Shown here: positions 7,015 through 7,748 of the stretch, one piece after another | Layout of the letters: every line of letters starts with the position of its first letter | Position numbering within the stretch: position 1 is the first letter of the stretch | From: Bacteroidaceae bacterium | GTDB taxonomy: Bacteria; Bacteroidota; Bacteroidia; Bacteroidales; Bacteroidaceae | Direction: 5' to 3' | Assembly (NCBI GenBank): GCA_030843315.1 | Contig: JAUUPT010000120.1 | Coordinates: forward strand, 1-7,748 | Length of the DNA: 7,748 nt | The notes under the pieces: generated by a model | Seen by the model: only the letters and a program-made list of their open reading frames with translations | What the model was told of the DNA's origin: nothing | The model's database searches: none | Translations under genes and position numbers: made by a program

Positions 7015-7041
7015 GATGGGCAAGGCTTTTGAATGTTATAT

Positions 7042-7077
7042 ATAGAAATCGTCTATGCAAAGATAGAAATTATCTGT
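7042..7077. promoter_or_regulatory. OxyR operator in the oxyR-dps intergenic region
   Basis: The sequence reads ATAG (7042) N7 CTAT (7053) N6 ATAG (7063) N7 CTGT (7074), matching 15 of 16 contact bases of the OxyR consensus ATAG-N7-CTAT-N7-ATAG-N7-CTAT except that the centre is 6 nt. It ends on the first base of the dps -33 element and covers the oxyR -7 box, so binding would activate dps and repress oxyR, as is usual for LysR-type regulators. Confidence 0.8.
7058..7065 (-). promoter_or_regulatory. Predicted oxyR -7 box
   Basis: The minus strand reads TATCTTTG, an exact TAnnTTTG match, 43 nt upstream of the oxyR ATG. A CTTG at 7085-7082 could be the -33 element but its 16-nt spacing is short. 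The box sits in the centre of the OxyR-type site. Confidence 0.5.
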
Positions 7078-7108
7078 TTGACAAGCGTTGGTTTACCCCT
7101 TATCTTTG
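7077..7108 (+). promoter_or_regulatory. Predicted dps promoter
   Basis: TTTG at 7077-7080 and TATCTTTG at 7101-7108 with a 20-nt spacer match the Bacteroidales consensus fully. Transcription would start near 7115, giving an A-rich leader of about 64 nt before the dps ATG. The OxyR-type site adjoins the -33 element upstream. Confidence 0.8.
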
Positions 7109-7178
7109 TCACAAAAACGAAGAAAGGCTGCATCTCAGAACAAAAGAAAATAGTATAAACCTTTAAAATAAAAGAATT

Positions 7179-7667
7179 ATGAAAACTTTAGATTACTTAC
7201 ATTTGAATGAAAAGAAAGTGGCTGACGTAGTAGTAGCATTGCAACAATTATTGGCCGACTTCCAGGTACATTACACTAACCTTCGCGGTTTCCACTGGAA
7301 CATCAAGGGACATGGTTTCTTCGTATTGCACGAAAAGTTCGAGAGCATGTACGACGGTGCTGCCGAGAAGGTAGACGAAATAGCAGAACGTATCCTGATG
7401 CTGGGTGGCGTGCCCGAAAATAAGTTCAGCGAATACCTGAAGGTAGCGAAGATTAAAGAAGTATCCGACATCTCTTGCAGCAGCGATGCGGTGGAGCATA
7501 TCCTCGGAACTTACGGCTATCTGATCGAAGAAGAGAGAAAAGTGATTGAACTTGCCAACGAAGCCGGCGACGACGTAACTGCCGACTTGATGACCGGCTA
7601 CCTGAAAGAACAGGAAAAGATGGTTTGGATGCTCATTGCATTCAGCACCAAGAGCTGCACCAAGTAA
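7179..7667 (+). CDS. dps: Dps, DNA-binding/ferritin-like iron-storage protein of the stress response
   Basis: The 162-residue protein belongs to the Dps family, which assembles a 12-subunit cytoplasmic shell that oxidises Fe(II), preferably with hydrogen peroxide, and stores the iron, so limiting Fenton damage. The inter-subunit ferroxidase ligands fit the Dps spacing: H39 in FHWNIKG, H51, E55, D66 and E70 (compare E. coli H51, H63, D67, D78, E82). The N-terminal extension is short (MKTLDYLHLNEKK) with few basic residues, so strong DNA binding of the E. coli kind is not assured. The start is the only reasonable ATG, after an A-rich leader typical of Bacteroides genes. It diverges from oxyR behind the best OxyR site in the window and is followed by an intrinsic terminator, so it appears monocistronic. 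Confidence 0.95.
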   Translation: MKTLDYLHLNEKKVADVVVALQQLLADFQVHYTNLRGFHWNIKGHGFFVLHEKFESMYDGAAEKVDEIAERILMLGGVPENKFSEYLKVAKIKEVSDISCSSDAVEHILGTYGYLIEEERKVIELANEAGDDVTADLMTGYLKEQEKMVWMLIAFSTKSCTK

Positions 7668-7695
7668 ATTGGAATAATACTGGATAGGGTTAGGG

Positions 7696-7729
7696 AGGTT
7701 GTGTCAAAATGCTGGCACAACCTTTTTTT
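7696..7729 (+). terminator. Intrinsic terminator of dps
   Basis: AGGTTGTGTCA (7696-7706) pairs with TGGCACAACCT (7713-7723) over 11 bp with one G-U wobble and a 6-nt loop, followed directly by seven T (7723-7729). It lies 28 nt after the dps stop codon. Confidence 0.9.
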
Positions 7730-7748
7730 ATGCACAAAGCCCGGACTT

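Overview
The window looks like a chromosomal segment from a Bacteroides species or close relative. Three things point there: promoters of the Bacteroidales type (TTTG or similar at -33, TAnnTTTG at -7) sit upstream of most genes; there is an outer-membrane beta-barrel protein with an N-terminal carboxypeptidase-regulatory-like domain; and OxyR, AhpC and Dps have the sequence character I associate with Bacteroides fragilis-type proteins. The species cannot be named from the sequence.

Left part (1-3545). Two genes diverge from a 297-bp intergenic region. On the minus strand is the N-terminal 525 codons of a TonB-receptor-like outer-membrane beta-barrel protein, cut by the window edge. On the plus strand is a 556-residue TPR protein with a lipobox-type signal, one internal transmembrane helix and a C-terminal helix-turn-helix, apparently a membrane-anchored regulator. 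It converges with ahpF, and a 13-bp perfect inverted repeat that fits a shared terminator lies between the two stop codons.

Right part (3589-7748). This is a compact peroxide-defence locus: ahpF, ahpC and oxyR, all on the minus strand, and dps on the plus strand diverging from oxyR. AhpC reduces peroxides, AhpF re-reduces AhpC with NAD(P)H, Dps stores iron and removes Fe(II) plus peroxide, and OxyR is the cysteine peroxide sensor that should switch them on. Two OxyR-type operators can be read. A near-perfect one lies between oxyR and dps, overlaps the oxyR -7 box and abuts the dps -33 box. A more degenerate one overlaps the oxyR stop codon upstream of the ahpC promoter. Both have a 6-nt centre rather than the 7-nt centre of the E. 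coli consensus.

The most unusual element is a 251-bp gap between ahpC and ahpF. It carries eight indel-free 22-bp units, each an imperfect palindrome (GGAAACG..CGTTTCC-like). No promoter box is visible there, so the array is probably transcribed as a chain of hairpins within an ahpC-ahpF message, where it may set the AhpC:AhpF ratio. No RNA genes, insertion sequences or CRISPR arrays were seen.
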